From: Rheinheimera sp. 4Y26
GTDB taxonomy: Bacteria; Pseudomonadota; Gammaproteobacteria; Enterobacterales; Alteromonadaceae
DNA length: 64,000 bases
Assembly: GCF_025245835.1 (NCBI RefSeq)
Contig: NZ_JAOBWS010000001.1
Location: forward strand, 1-64,000
Direction of reading: 5' to 3'
Shown: positions 55,797 to 64,000 of the stretch, piece after piece
Numbering within the stretch: the first letter of the stretch is position 1
Layout: the number at the start of each line of letters is the position of its first letter
The notes under the pieces: generated by a model
Database searches by the model: none
The model's input: the letters and a program-made list of their open reading frames with translations, nothing else
What the model was told of the DNA's origin: nothing
Position numbers and translations under genes: made by a program

Positions 55797-58589
55797 TTAG
55801 TGTGCTTCATCCCAATTCAGGCCAGAACCTGCTTCGGCCAGCAGCGGTACATCAAGTTTGGCTGCCTGTTGCATCAGGCTGACAATTTGCTGCTGGAATT
55901 CCGGTAGCAGGCCGGCATCCACTTCAAACACCAGTTCATCGTGTACCTGCATAATCATGCTGATTTTGCTTTGATCCTGCTGCTGCAACCATTGATCAAC
56001 GGCTAACATGGCATTTTTGATAATGTCGGCAGCTGTGCCCTGCATCGGGGCGTTAATGGCCGCACGTTCAGCACCTTTTTTACGCGCCATGTTTTTGCTG
56101 TTAATTTCCGGCAAATACAGTCGGCGGCCAAACAAAGTTTCCACATAACCAGCCTGGTGTGCCTGAGCTCTGGTGTTTTCCATATAAGCCAGCACGCCAG
56201 GGAAACGGGCAAAATAAGTGTCGACATAATGCTGAGCTTCGCTGCGGCTGATATCCAGTTGCCTGGCCAGGCCAAAAGCCGACATGCCATAAATTAAACC
56301 AAAGTTCACGGCTTTAGCACGGCGGCGTTGTTCTGTGGTCACTTCATTCAGCGGCACAGCAAAAACTTCTGCAGCTGTGGCGCGGTGAATATCCAGACCT
56401 TGGGCAAAAGCCTCCAGCAAGGCCTTATCCTGAGATAAATGCGCCATAATGCGAAGTTCTATCTGCGAGTAATCCACCGCCAGAATACGCTTGCCAGGTG
56501 CTGCAATAAAAGCTTGACGAATACGGCGGCCTTCTTCGGTGCGGATCGGAATATTTTGCAGGTTAGGTTCGGTGGAACTTAAGCGGCCTGTGGCTGCCAC
56601 TGCCTGATGATAAGAGGTATGCACCCGTCCTGTAACAGGGTTCACACTCTGTGGCAGTTTGTCGGTGTAAGTGGATTTCAGTTTAGCCAGGGTGCGGTGT
56701 TCAATAATCACTCTTGGCAATTCATAGTCATGCGCCAGTTCTGTCAGCACTTCTTCGGCCGTGGATGGTATGCCGGTAGGTGTTTTTTTCAGCACAGGCA
56801 AACCCTGTTCAGTAAACAGAATTTCCTGTAATTGTTTTGGCGATGACAAATTAAAGGCTTTACCGGCCAGGCTGTGCGCCTGTTGCTCCAGTTCACCTAT
56901 CCGGTTGGCCAGAAATTCACTTTGTTGTTGCAGCAAGGCTGCATCAATCAGCACGCCGGTGCGCTCCATCCGCGATAACACCGAAAGCAGCGGAATTTCA
57001 ATCTGTTGTAACACCTGAACTAAGCGACCTTCGGCTTGTAATTGTGGCCATAAATGCTGGTGCAGCTGCAGGGTAACGTCTGCATCTTCAGCGGCGTATT
57101 CGGCGGCTTTTTCCAGTTCAATCTGGTTAAAGGTCAGTTGTTTGGCACCTTTGCCGGCAATATCTTCAAAACTGATGGTCTGATGATGCAGATACTTTTG
57201 CGCCAGGCTGTCCATATCATGACGGGTGGCCACGCTGTTCAGCACATAAGATTCCAGCATAGTGTCAAAAGCCACACCACGCAGGCTGATATCGTAGCGT
57301 GCCAGCACACTCATATCGTATTTGAGGTTCTGGCCTACTTTGGCTTTGTCCGGGTTTTCCAGCCAGCCTTTGAGTTTTTGCAGCACTTCGGTTAGTGACA
57401 GCTGCTCCGGCGCGCCTATATAGTCATGACCCAGCGGCAGGTAATAAGCCTGACCCGGTGCAACGGCAAAAGACATGCCCACCAGATCTGCCTGCATATA
57501 ATCCAGGCTGGTGGTTTCAGTATCAAAAGCAACCAGCTCAGTTTGTTGTAATAACAATAACAACTCATCAAAAGCCTGGGCTGTCAGAATGGTCTGATAA
57601 CCGCTGCGATCAAGTTGTGCTGCATTTTCAGCCGGGGTTTGTGGTGCTGCAGTTGTGGTTGTTTGCTGTTCGGTGACCGCTTCGCTGCGCACCGTATTAA
57701 TTTTGTCTGCACTTTGTACTTCAGACAGCCAGCGACGGAACTCACACTGCTGGTATAGTTCGGCCAGTTTGCCGTAGTCTGGCGTCTGAATATGCAAGTC
57801 AATCAGCTGTTTGGGCAGCTCAACGTCGGTTTTAATAGTGGCAAGCTGATAAGACAACTCCAGCTGATCTTTAAACTCACGCATTTTCTCAGCAATGGTT
57901 TTACTGCCGCGAAAACCCAGGGCTGCAATATCATCCAGTCGCTGATATAAAGTGGCAATAGAGCCAAGCCCCTGCAGTAGTGCCTGGGCTGTTTTTTCAC
58001 CCACACCGGGCAAACCCGGAATATTGTCAGCTTTATCGCCCATCAGCGCGAGAAAATCGATAATCAGCTCAGGCCCAACCCCAAATTTTTCCCGCACACC
58101 GTCCGGGTCGAGGATGGTATTGGTCATGGTATTGATTAGGGTCACATGCGGGTTCACCAGCTGCGCCATATCTTTATCACCGGTGGAGATCAGCACATGA
58201 CGACCTACCGCAGTAGCCTGCATTGCGATGGTGCCAATCACATCATCGGCTTCAACACCGGAAATACACAATAGCGGCAAACCCAAAGCGTGAATGATCT
58301 GATGCAGCGGTTCTATCTGGCTGCGTAAATCATCCGGCATCGGTGGGCGGTGCGCTTTGTATTCGGTATAAAGTTCATTGCGAAAGGTCGGCCCCTTGGC
58401 ATCAAACACCACCGCCATCTGACTGGGATTATATTGTCTGAGCAAACTCTTCAGCATGTTGACCACACCATAAATAGCGCCAGTGGCTTCGCCTCTGGAA
58501 TTGGTTAAATGTGGTGGAGAGTGATAAGCACGGAATAAATAAGAAGAACCATCAACCAGGATCAGTGGATCGGCAGGGATTTGTACCAT
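55797..58589 (-). CDS. polA: DNA polymerase I
   Basis: The start is ATG 58589 after GGAG; the frame runs on to 58721, but that extension has no SD and does not match the family. The protein has 930 residues, against 928 in E. coli. The 5' nuclease domain (about 1-290) has [15 protein letters not shown] and the DDVIGT and GDKADNIPG metal-binding segments. The 3'-5' exonuclease (about 325-520) has FDTETTSLD, so proofreading is intact. The polymerase domain has [17 protein letters not shown], the O-helix [16 protein letters not shown] and VHDELVFEV. It functions in Okazaki-fragment processing and repair. A perfect DnaA box lies about 85 bp upstream of the start. Confidence 0.97.
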   Translation of the reverse strand: MVQIPADPLILVDGSSYLFRAYHSPPHLTNSRGEATGAIYGVVNMLKSLLRQYNPSQMAVVFDAKGPTFRNELYTEYKAHRPPMPDDLRSQIEPLHQIIHALGLPLLCISGVEADDVIGTIAMQATAVGRHVLISTGDKDMAQLVNPHVTLINTMTNTILDPDGVREKFGVGPELIIDFLALMGDKADNIPGLPGVGEKTAQALLQGLGSIATLYQRLDDIAALGFRGSKTIAEKMREFKDQLELSYQLATIKTDVELPKQLIDLHIQTPDYGKLAELYQQCEFRRWLSEVQSADKINTVRSEAVTEQQTTTTAAPQTPAENAAQLDRSGYQTILTAQAFDELLLLLQQTELVAFDTETTSLDYMQADLVGMSFAVAPGQAYYLPLGHDYIGAPEQLSLTEVLQKLKGWLENPDKAKVGQNLKYDMSVLARYDISLRGVAFDTMLESYVLNSVATRHDMDSLAQKYLHHQTISFEDIAGKGAKQLTFNQIELEKAAEYAAEDADVTLQLHQHLWPQLQAEGRLVQVLQQIEIPLLSVLSRMERTGVLIDAALLQQQSEFLANRIGELEQQAHSLAGKAFNLSSPKQLQEILFTEQGLPVLKKTPTGIPSTAEEVLTELAHDYELPRVIIEHRTLAKLKSTYTDKLPQSVNPVTGRVHTSYHQAVAATGRLSSTEPNLQNIPIRTEEGRRIRQAFIAAPGKRILAVDYSQIELRIMAHLSQDKALLEAFAQGLDIHRATAAEVFAVPLNEVTTEQRRRAKAVNFGLIYGMSAFGLARQLDISRSEAQHYVDTYFARFPGVLAYMENTRAQAHQAGYVETLFGRRLYLPEINSKNMARKKGAERAAINAPMQGTAADIIKNAMLAVDQWLQQQDQSKISMIMQVHDELVFEVDAGLLPEFQQQIVSLMQQAAKLDVPLLAEAGSGLNWDEAH

Positions 58590-58673
58590 GAGCTGAGCTC
58601 CGAATTTTTTATTAAGCATGCCACATCCGCCCTTGAACGGCCAGAATGCTTTGCGCAGAAAAAGTGGATATGT

Positions 58674-58682
58674 TGTGGATAA
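58674..58682 (-). promoter_or_regulatory. Perfect DnaA box upstream of polA
   Basis: TTATCCACA on the minus strand is the consensus DnaA 9-mer, with a partial copy (ATATCCACT) directly downstream. It lies between the likely polA promoter and the ATG. A single site is no proof of DnaA control. Confidence 0.45.
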
Positions 58683-58788
58683 GTTTGTGCAAAAAATAAC
58701 AGGCAGCAGTGTAACTACCAAGATCTTTCAGGCATCGAGCTTAAGCTAAGTTGTTGAGAATAAAACAAAAAACGAAGGGGAGAACAAC

Positions 58789-58863
58789 ATGAACCCTTGT
58801 TATTATTCTTTACATCCTGTTGTGGAAAATCTTTTTTACCATCCGCCGACCGCATGCAAATGA
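58789..58863 (+). CDS. Candidate 24-residue small protein
   Basis: AAGGGGAG (58775-58782) lies six bases before an ATG that opens a 24-codon ORF ending in TGA. The peptide begins MNPCYYSLHPVVENLF and ends in PPTACK; it is soluble, with two cysteines and no signal or membrane segment. The SD is among the best in the window, and the ORF lies alone between the divergent polA and the cytochrome c5 gene, so it is not a shadow. It could be a small protein or a leader peptide. I cannot name a family with confidence. Confidence 0.5.
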   Translation: MNPCYYSLHPVVENLFYHPPTACK

Positions 58864-59060
58864 CGTGAGCAGTAAGGGCGAATGGCTAAGTAGACTACCA
58901 CAAAGAGTTCTTTTGCAAAGCAGAAAAATGAAAAAAAATTTGTTGAATAACGCATGCTTTCAGTTAGTAATTCGATGAAAAAACCATCTGAATGTGCTCA
59001 GGTTTTTAAGTTTTAGCCCGAGACCTCACTGAAGGCCGGTTACTGCTGTGTGTTGGGGCT

Positions 59061-59089
59061 TTCCCTCTTTGCTTTGGCAGCGCTATAAT
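59061..59089 (+). promoter_or_regulatory. Promoter of the cytochrome c5 gene
   Basis: A perfect -10 TATAAT (59084-59089) lies 17 bases after a weak -35 TTCCCT (59061-59066). Transcription would begin near 59096, which rules out the upstream in-frame ATG at 59088 and supports ATG 59133. Confidence 0.6.
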
Positions 59090-59132
59090 GCCCCAGAATT
59101 TGTGCGGCTTAATTTTCCGGGGATCCCGATTT

Positions 59133-59528
59133 ATGAAAAAAATCACTGTTGTTCTAGCTTTATTAAGCTGTGCTCTGGTTGCCCAGGCCAGCACCGACGA
59201 CAAAAAAATTGATGAATTAAAAGCGCGGATCGCTCCGGTTGGTCAGGTTTATCTTGCAGGTTCTGAGCCTGTTGTTGCTGCGCCTACTGGCCCACGTACC
59301 GGTGAACAGGTATATCAGAGCGCGTGTTTCGCCTGTCACGGTACAGGCGCCATGGATGCACCGAAAAAAGGTGATGCAGCCTGGAAACCACGTTTAGCTC
59401 AGGGTATGGAAGTGCTGCATAAACATGCGATTGATGGCATTCGTAACATGCCTCCACGCGGCACCTGTGGTGACTGTTCAGATGACGAAATTCTGGATGC
59501 GATTAAATTTATGACTGAAGGCGTTTAA
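59133..59528 (+). CDS. Cytochrome c5 family protein
   Basis: The protein has 131 residues, starting at ATG 59133 after GGGGA. A signal peptide (about 18 residues, ending AQA) is followed by a charged linker and a heme domain with CFACHG near residue 70, KGDAAWKPRLAQG, and the GIRNMPPRGTCGDC segment. That segment carries the methionine heme ligand and the extra cysteine pair of cytochrome c5. It is a periplasmic monoheme electron carrier. It is monocistronic with its own promoter and terminator. With c4 at 53647, this window supplies two periplasmic donors to the respiratory chain. Confidence 0.94.
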   Translation: MKKITVVLALLSCALVAQASTDDKKIDELKARIAPVGQVYLAGSEPVVAAPTGPRTGEQVYQSACFACHGTGAMDAPKKGDAAWKPRLAQGMEVLHKHAIDGIRNMPPRGTCGDCSDDEILDAIKFMTEGV

Positions 59529-59548
59529 GCCTGACTGTTGTGTGACCA

Positions 59549-59576
59549 GGCCGTCTGCTCTGCAGGCGGCCTTTTT
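59549..59576 (+). terminator. Terminator of the cytochrome c5 gene
   Basis: GGCCGTCTGC (59549-59558) pairs with GCAGGCGGCC (59562-59571) over a TCT loop, with one T-G pair, followed by five T. Confidence 0.9.
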
Positions 59577-59778
59577 ATTTGCGCCTTCTGGTGTTTTGCT
59601 TCTTTGTTGTTTTTGCTGTGCAAACCGGCGCTACTCATGCGTTAGCGGAAAAATTGGCGAAAAACTCTGCGGTTGTCTGACTTACACCTCTTTTATCTGG
59701 TTAATCTTTGTGCATAATAGGGGCTGTTCTGCAAAAAAGGTCCAACCTCGGGGCCTCTAACTATAAAAAGAGCATCAG

Positions 59779-62370
59779 TTGAAGGGATTAACAAAAACTG
59801 TCGGCCAGGTTGCCGGGCGCACTGTATCGCAGCGCCGCCTAAAGGTATTGCTGGAACGCTATCGGCTGGCCTGTGCTGTGCAGCGTGCGTTATTAAATTT
59901 ATCTGAACTTGCCAGTACCCTGTCTGATATGTCGGAGTTTTATCCGGCCATCCATTCTTTGCTCAATCATTACCTGCCGGCCGATAACTTTTATGTGGTG
60001 CTTACTGATCACGAATCGGGTCAGATCAATCTGGAATATTTTGCCGATGAAAAAGATCAGCTGAATGTTGCCGATCTGAGTCCGGCTGATTTTGCCACAG
60101 GCCTCACCGGTTATGTGGTGCGCAGCCGTCAGCCTTTGTTGTGTGACCAGCAGCGTTTTACCGAATTAATAGCGCAAGGTGAAATTCAGTCGCAGGGCAC
60201 GCCCAGCCACCATTGGCTAGGTGTTCCTTTGTGCCGCGGTCAACAGTTGATTGGGGTGATGGCGGTACAGGTTTATGACAATTCATACAGTTATCAGCAG
60301 CGGGATGTGGATCTGCTGGAAGCAATAGCGGGACATACGGTCACCGCCATCGACAGAGTAAAAAGCCGCGAACTGTTGGAACTGACAGTACGGGAGCGCA
60401 CTAAACAGTTACAAAACATCAACCAGTCACTGCAGCGGGAGATCCGCGAGCGCAGCAATGCCGAAAAGCTGCAGGCGGCTTTATATAAAATTTCTGAACT
60501 GACCGCCACCAACGCCGACATGCAGGGTTTTTACCGTGAAGTGCATAAAATCCTGTCGGGTTTAATGAAGGTGGATAACTGTTATATCGCCTTGCTGGAT
60601 GAAAGCGGCAAAACCCTGAGTTTCCCGTTTTACCTGGATCAATATTCGCCGCCGGCGCAGGAAAGACCGCTGCGTAAAGGTTTTACCGAATATGTACTGC
60701 GGGTAGGTGAAGCGCGGCTGATCAACCGTGAATTGTCAGAATTGCTGGTAGCACAGGGAGAAGTGCTGCGCCTGGTGTCTGATCCGGATCAGCAGGTGCC
60801 ACTGTCAACCAGTTGGCTGGGTGCGCCTTTACTGATTGATCAGCAGGCGCTTGGTGTTATTGCGGTTCAGTCATACGACGAAGCTTATCTTTACAGCGAA
60901 AACGAGCTGAATATTCTGCGTTTTGTGTCCCAGCATATTGCCGTGGCTATCCAGCGTAAACTCAATGCTGAACAGCAAAAACAACATCAGGAAGAGCTGG
61001 AGCGGAAAATTTTTGAACGTACCCGCGAGCTGCGTCAAACCAATCTGTTTTTACGGTTGCAGGTGGAAGAGCGGAAAAAAATTGAAGAAAAACTGTTTCA
61101 CGAAGCCAATCACGACACCCTGACCGGCCTTGCCAATCGTCAGCTGTTTATGCAGCACTTAAAACAGCAGTTTACCCTGCGCGGCCGGGAGCCCGGTTTA
61201 CGCTTTGCTTTGTTATTCATTGATTTAGACCGTTTTAAACTCATTAACGACACTATGGGGCACCATGCCGGTGATTGTTTTTTAGTGGAAGTCAGCCAGC
61301 GGTTATTACGCACTGTACGCGAACATGATCTGGTGGCGAGGTTGGGTGGTGATGAATTTGTGGTGCTGTTAACCCAGTTAAATTGCGACACTGATGCTGA
61401 AGAAGTGGCAGACCGTATTATTGAAGCTGTGCGCGCGCCTATGCTGCTGCAGGAGCAGCAGGTGCACTCAGGCGCCAGTATTGGTATTGCCTGTTATAAA
61501 CCGGATTACAAAAATGCCGACGCTTTATTACGGGATGCCGATGCCGCTATGTATCAGGCCAAAGCCATGGGGCGTAACAGGTTTGTGATCTTTACCAGCA
61601 CCATGCGGATGCAACTGTTGCAGGAGCTCAGTATGGAGCAGGCGCTGCATCAGGCGCTGGCCGATAAACAGTTTGAAATTGCCTTTGACCCTATTGTTTG
61701 CTCTGAAAAACAACATTTGTTGGGTTTTGAAAGCAACATCCAGTGGGTGCATCCGGATTTGGGTGTACAACAAAACTTCAGTCATCAGGCGCAACAAGCC
61801 GGTGTACTGGCGCAGATTGAACTGCAGATTTTGCAGCAGTTATTGCAGCAGCTACAACAACAGCAGCAACCGGCCTTGTTAAGCCTGAAATTATGCCAAC
61901 AACATTTGATCAATCCGGTGCATTTTGACCGTTTGCATAAAGTGTTATTGCCCTATCAGTCAGTGTTACACCGATTGGCGCTGGGTTTTGCCGAAACCGA
62001 CCTGATCCGGCTTGGCAGCAGTAATCTGAATTACCTGCAACAGCTCAAACGGCTGGGCGTACGCTTGTCGCTGGAACAGTTTGGTGTCGAGATGATGCCT
62101 TTTGGCTTGTTAGCCCAATATCCATTTGATTTTGTCAAACTGGACCCTTCTTTTAGCCGCAGTGTGCTGCGCCATCCGCATAAAAAACAGCTGCTGGAAT
62201 TGCTGCTGAACTTGTCACAGAGTTACAAATTCAGGGTGATTGCTGCCGGCGTCGACGATGCTGAATTACAGCAGCAATTGTTGGAACTGGGCTGTTGTTA
62301 TTTACAGGGGCAGCTGATTCGTAATCTGCAGCAGGCGCAGGCTTCAGTCTTTCTTCAGCAGCTGGCGTAG
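59779..62370 (+). CDS. GAF-GAF-GGDEF protein with a degenerate EAL domain
   Basis: The protein has 863 residues, starting at TTG 59779 behind an AAGAG segment. Two GAF domains (about 35-200 and 235-400) are each followed by a helical coiled linker ([17 protein letters not shown]). The GGDEF domain (about 440-605) has intact RLGGDEF and an I-site REHD five residues before it. The EAL-like domain (about 615-863) has lost its catalytic residues: ESN replaces [10 protein letters not shown] replaces DDFGTGY, and AAGVDDAE replaces the AEGVE segment. It should therefore act as a diguanylate cyclase, with the EAL part as binding or regulatory scaffold. No membrane segment. The last 27 bases overlap the 3' end of rep. 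Confidence 0.92.
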   Translation: MKGLTKTVGQVAGRTVSQRRLKVLLERYRLACAVQRALLNLSELASTLSDMSEFYPAIHSLLNHYLPADNFYVVLTDHESGQINLEYFADEKDQLNVADLSPADFATGLTGYVVRSRQPLLCDQQRFTELIAQGEIQSQGTPSHHWLGVPLCRGQQLIGVMAVQVYDNSYSYQQRDVDLLEAIAGHTVTAIDRVKSRELLELTVRERTKQLQNINQSLQREIRERSNAEKLQAALYKISELTATNADMQGFYREVHKILSGLMKVDNCYIALLDESGKTLSFPFYLDQYSPPAQERPLRKGFTEYVLRVGEARLINRELSELLVAQGEVLRLVSDPDQQVPLSTSWLGAPLLIDQQALGVIAVQSYDEAYLYSENELNILRFVSQHIAVAIQRKLNAEQQKQHQEELERKIFERTRELRQTNLFLRLQVEERKKIEEKLFHEANHDTLTGLANRQLFMQHLKQQFTLRGREPGLRFALLFIDLDRFKLINDTMGHHAGDCFLVEVSQRLLRTVREHDLVARLGGDEFVVLLTQLNCDTDAEEVADRIIEAVRAPMLLQEQQVHSGASIGIACYKPDYKNADALLRDADAAMYQAKAMGRNRFVIFTSTMRMQLLQELSMEQALHQALADKQFEIAFDPIVCSEKQHLLGFESNIQWVHPDLGVQQNFSHQAQQAGVLAQIELQILQQLLQQLQQQQQPALLSLKLCQQHLINPVHFDRLHKVLLPYQSVLHRLALGFAETDLIRLGSSNLNYLQQLKRLGVRLSLEQFGVEMMPFGLLAQYPFDFVKLDPSFSRSVLRHPHKKQLLELLLNLSQSYKFRVIAAGVDDAELQQQLLELGCCYLQGQLIRNLQQAQASVFLQQLA

Positions 62371-64000
62371 CCGTTCCAGATGCGCCAGACCTGTTTGCTG
62401 GCGTTGTGCTTCCGTTTTTACCGGCGCCGTGTGTTGAGCCCACTCCAAATCGTCAGAAGGCAGCTCCTGCAAAAAGCGGCTCGGTTCGGGTTTGACCACT
62501 TCGCCATATTGCCGTCTTTCGCGGGCGTAGGTAAAAGTCAGCTCACGCTGGGCGCGGGTAATACCCACATAAGCTAAGCGTCTTTCTTCTTCCACATTGT
62601 CTTCATCAATACAGCTTTGATGCGGCAGTATGCCTTCTTCCATACCAACCATAAACACATAAGGAAATTCAAGGCCTTTGGATGCGTGCAAGGTTAACAG
62701 CTGCACCTGATCGGCATCGTCGTCTTTGTCATTGCGTTCCATCATGTCGCGCAGCGTCAGTTTGGTGACCACTTCTGACAGCGTCATGGGTTCGTGTTCT
62801 TCGTCGCCTTTAAGCATTTCGCTCACCCAGCGATACAGCTCATTAACGTTTTTCAGCGCCATTTCAGCCGCTTTGGGACTGGCGCAGCTTTCAAATAAAT
62901 AAGCTTCGTATTTGCTCTGGCGCAGCAGATCACGCACCGCCTCCGACGGCTCAGCCCGCACTGCATTGTCGGCAAGCTCCACCATCCAGCGGGAAAAATC
63001 ACGCACAGCCGCAAGGCTTCGGGCCGATAATTCATCGGATAATTCCGGCGCACAACAAGCTTCAAACAGGCTGATATGTAATGAATTGGCCAGGCTGCCA
63101 ATACGTTCTAAAGTGGCGGCGCCAATTTCCCGTTTGGGCGTGTTGATGATCCGCAGCAGTGCGTTGTCATCGTCCTGATTCACCAGCAGCCTTAAATAGG
63201 CCATCACATCTTTAATTTCCGGTCTGGAGAAAAACGAGGTGCCACCGGAAATTTTGTATGGAATACGGTTGGTCATCAGCGCTTTTTCAAACACCCGCGC
63301 CTGATGGTTGCCACGGTATAAAATGGCGTAGTCTTTGTAATTGCTGCGGTTTAAAAAACGGTGGGAAATAATTTCCGCTACCACTTTTTCTGCTTCATCT
63401 TCTTCGTGTTTGGTGGGCAGCACTTTGAGCGGCACACCATAACCTAAAGTGCTGAACAGCGCTTTGTCGTATTCATGTGGGTTGTTGGCAATGAGAATAT
63501 TGGCAGCCTTCAGAATACGTTCGCAGGAGCGGTAGTTTTGCTCCAGTTTAATCACTTTTAAATTGGGGAAATCTTTGCCCAGCAACACCAGATTTTGTGG
63601 TTTGGCACCGCGCCAGGAATAAATCGACTGGTCATCGTCGCCCACCACGGTAAAACGTTGCCGTTCACCCACCAGCCATTTCACCAGTTCGTACTGACTG
63701 GTGTTGGTATCCTGATATTCATCCACCAGCAAATATTGCAGCTTTTGTTGCCAGCGCTGACGCACTTCGGCATTGGCGGCAAACAACAGGGTGGGCACCA
63801 TAATTAAATCGTCAAAATCCAAAGCGTTGTAAGCGCGCAGCTGCTGGGCGTATTGGGCGTAATAATTGGCAAAACTGATGCTTTGTGCGTCCATCGCCTG
63901 GGCCATGGCTTGTTGCGGTAGAAGTAAGTCATTCTTCCAGTTGGAAATTTTGCTTTGCAGCGCCCGCAATAAATCTTTATCACCCTGCAAATCGGCTTCG
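62344..64000 (-). CDS. rep: ATP-dependent DNA helicase Rep (N-terminal part outside window)
   Basis: The frame is open to the right edge; about 552 C-terminal residues are visible out of roughly 670. Superfamily 1A motifs present are [10 protein letters not shown] (motif II), [15 protein letters not shown] (III), KLEQNYRS (IV), [16 protein letters not shown] (V) and [15 protein letters not shown] (VI); Walker A lies beyond the window. [19 protein letters not shown] and the 2B subdomain match Rep rather than UvrD or PcrA. Rep moves 3' to 5' and clears proteins ahead of replication forks. The C-terminal tail ([12 protein letters not shown]) is where Rep contacts DnaB. Its 3' end overlaps the GGDEF gene. 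Confidence 0.95.
   Translation of the reverse strand, partial: EADLQGDKDLLRALQSKISNWKNDLLLPQQAMAQAMDAQSISFANYYAQYAQQLRAYNALDFDDLIMVPTLLFAANAEVRQRWQQKLQYLLVDEYQDTNTSQYELVKWLVGERQRFTVVGDDDQSIYSWRGAKPQNLVLLGKDFPNLKVIKLEQNYRSCERILKAANILIANNPHEYDKALFSTLGYGVPLKVLPTKHEEDEAEKVVAEIISHRFLNRSNYKDYAILYRGNHQARVFEKALMTNRIPYKISGGTSFFSRPEIKDVMAYLRLLVNQDDDNALLRIINTPKREIGAATLERIGSLANSLHISLFEACCAPELSDELSARSLAAVRDFSRWMVELADNAVRAEPSEAVRDLLRQSKYEAYLFESCASPKAAEMALKNVNELYRWVSEMLKGDEEHEPMTLSEVVTKLTLRDMMERNDKDDDADQVQLLTLHASKGLEFPYVFMVGMEEGILPHQSCIDEDNVEEERRLAYVGITRAQRELTFTYARERRQYGEVVKPEPSRFLQELPSDDLEWAQHTAPVKTEAQRQQTGLAHLERLRQLLKKD

Noticed and set aside
58590-58721. 44-codon N-terminal extension of polA
   Set aside because: It has no SD, contains the DnaA box region, and the family starts at the [14 protein letters not shown] methionine.

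Overview
The window is chromosomal DNA from a gammaproteobacterium, most likely an Alteromonadales/Rheinheimera-type organism. This rests on the enterobacteria-like block polA - Spot 42 RNA - engB - yihI - hemN, on cytochromes c4 and c5, on the large PAS/GAF/GGDEF/EAL proteins, and on strikingly glutamine-rich proteins. I ran no database search, so the genus is inference. No rRNA, tRNA, CRISPR array or complete insertion sequence was seen.

Positions 1-21.8 kb are an accessory region. A truncated nonribosomal peptide synthetase (T-C-A-T-C-A-T-C-A-T-TE) enters from the left edge. Its last three adenylation domains read as Gly, an unassigned polar residue, and Cys. It overlaps a gene for an unusual fusion of a tryptophan-dioxygenase/PrnB-like heme domain with a stand-alone-type B3/B4 domain (the PheRS editing fold). 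A three-gene MacAB-like exporter follows (adaptor, ATPase, double-FtsX permease) and ends at a clear terminator. Next come an aspartyl/asparaginyl beta-hydroxylase, a cytochrome b561, and a convergent SyrP/TauD-type oxygenase. An orphan ParB-like protein and two small hypothetical ORFs close the region.

Positions 22.1-25.7 kb hold modABC and a modE-type regulator, preceded by a textbook ModE operator. Positions 25.8-33.4 kb are mixed single genes: DUF2235 hydrolase, fumarase C, two small membrane or exported proteins, an EamA transporter, a GST and a TPR-methyltransferase. Positions 34.0-36.1 kb hold three exported proteins: two with Hcp-like domains but secretory signals, and one with a PEP-CTERM-like tail. 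Then come a YjbR-family protein, a second GST, sbcD-sbcC, a 1320-residue PAS/GAF/GGDEF/EAL protein, a DUF481 barrel with an MscS channel, DUF1285, hemN, an amidohydrolase, DUF2489 and yihI.

Positions 52.9-59.5 kb are the most interesting for RNA. The gap between yihI and cytochrome c4 sits where E. coli carries csrC; it holds a minus-strand terminator downstream of several GGA motifs, a plus-strand promoter-terminator pair, and two perfect operator-like palindromes. Spot 42 lies next to polA, and a second, apparently independent promoter-terminator unit of about 95 nt lies between Spot 42 and engB. A 24-codon ORF with a strong Shine-Dalgarno sequence sits between polA and cytochrome c5. The window ends with a GAF-GAF-GGDEF protein whose EAL domain is degenerate; its 3' end overlaps rep helicase, which runs off the right edge.
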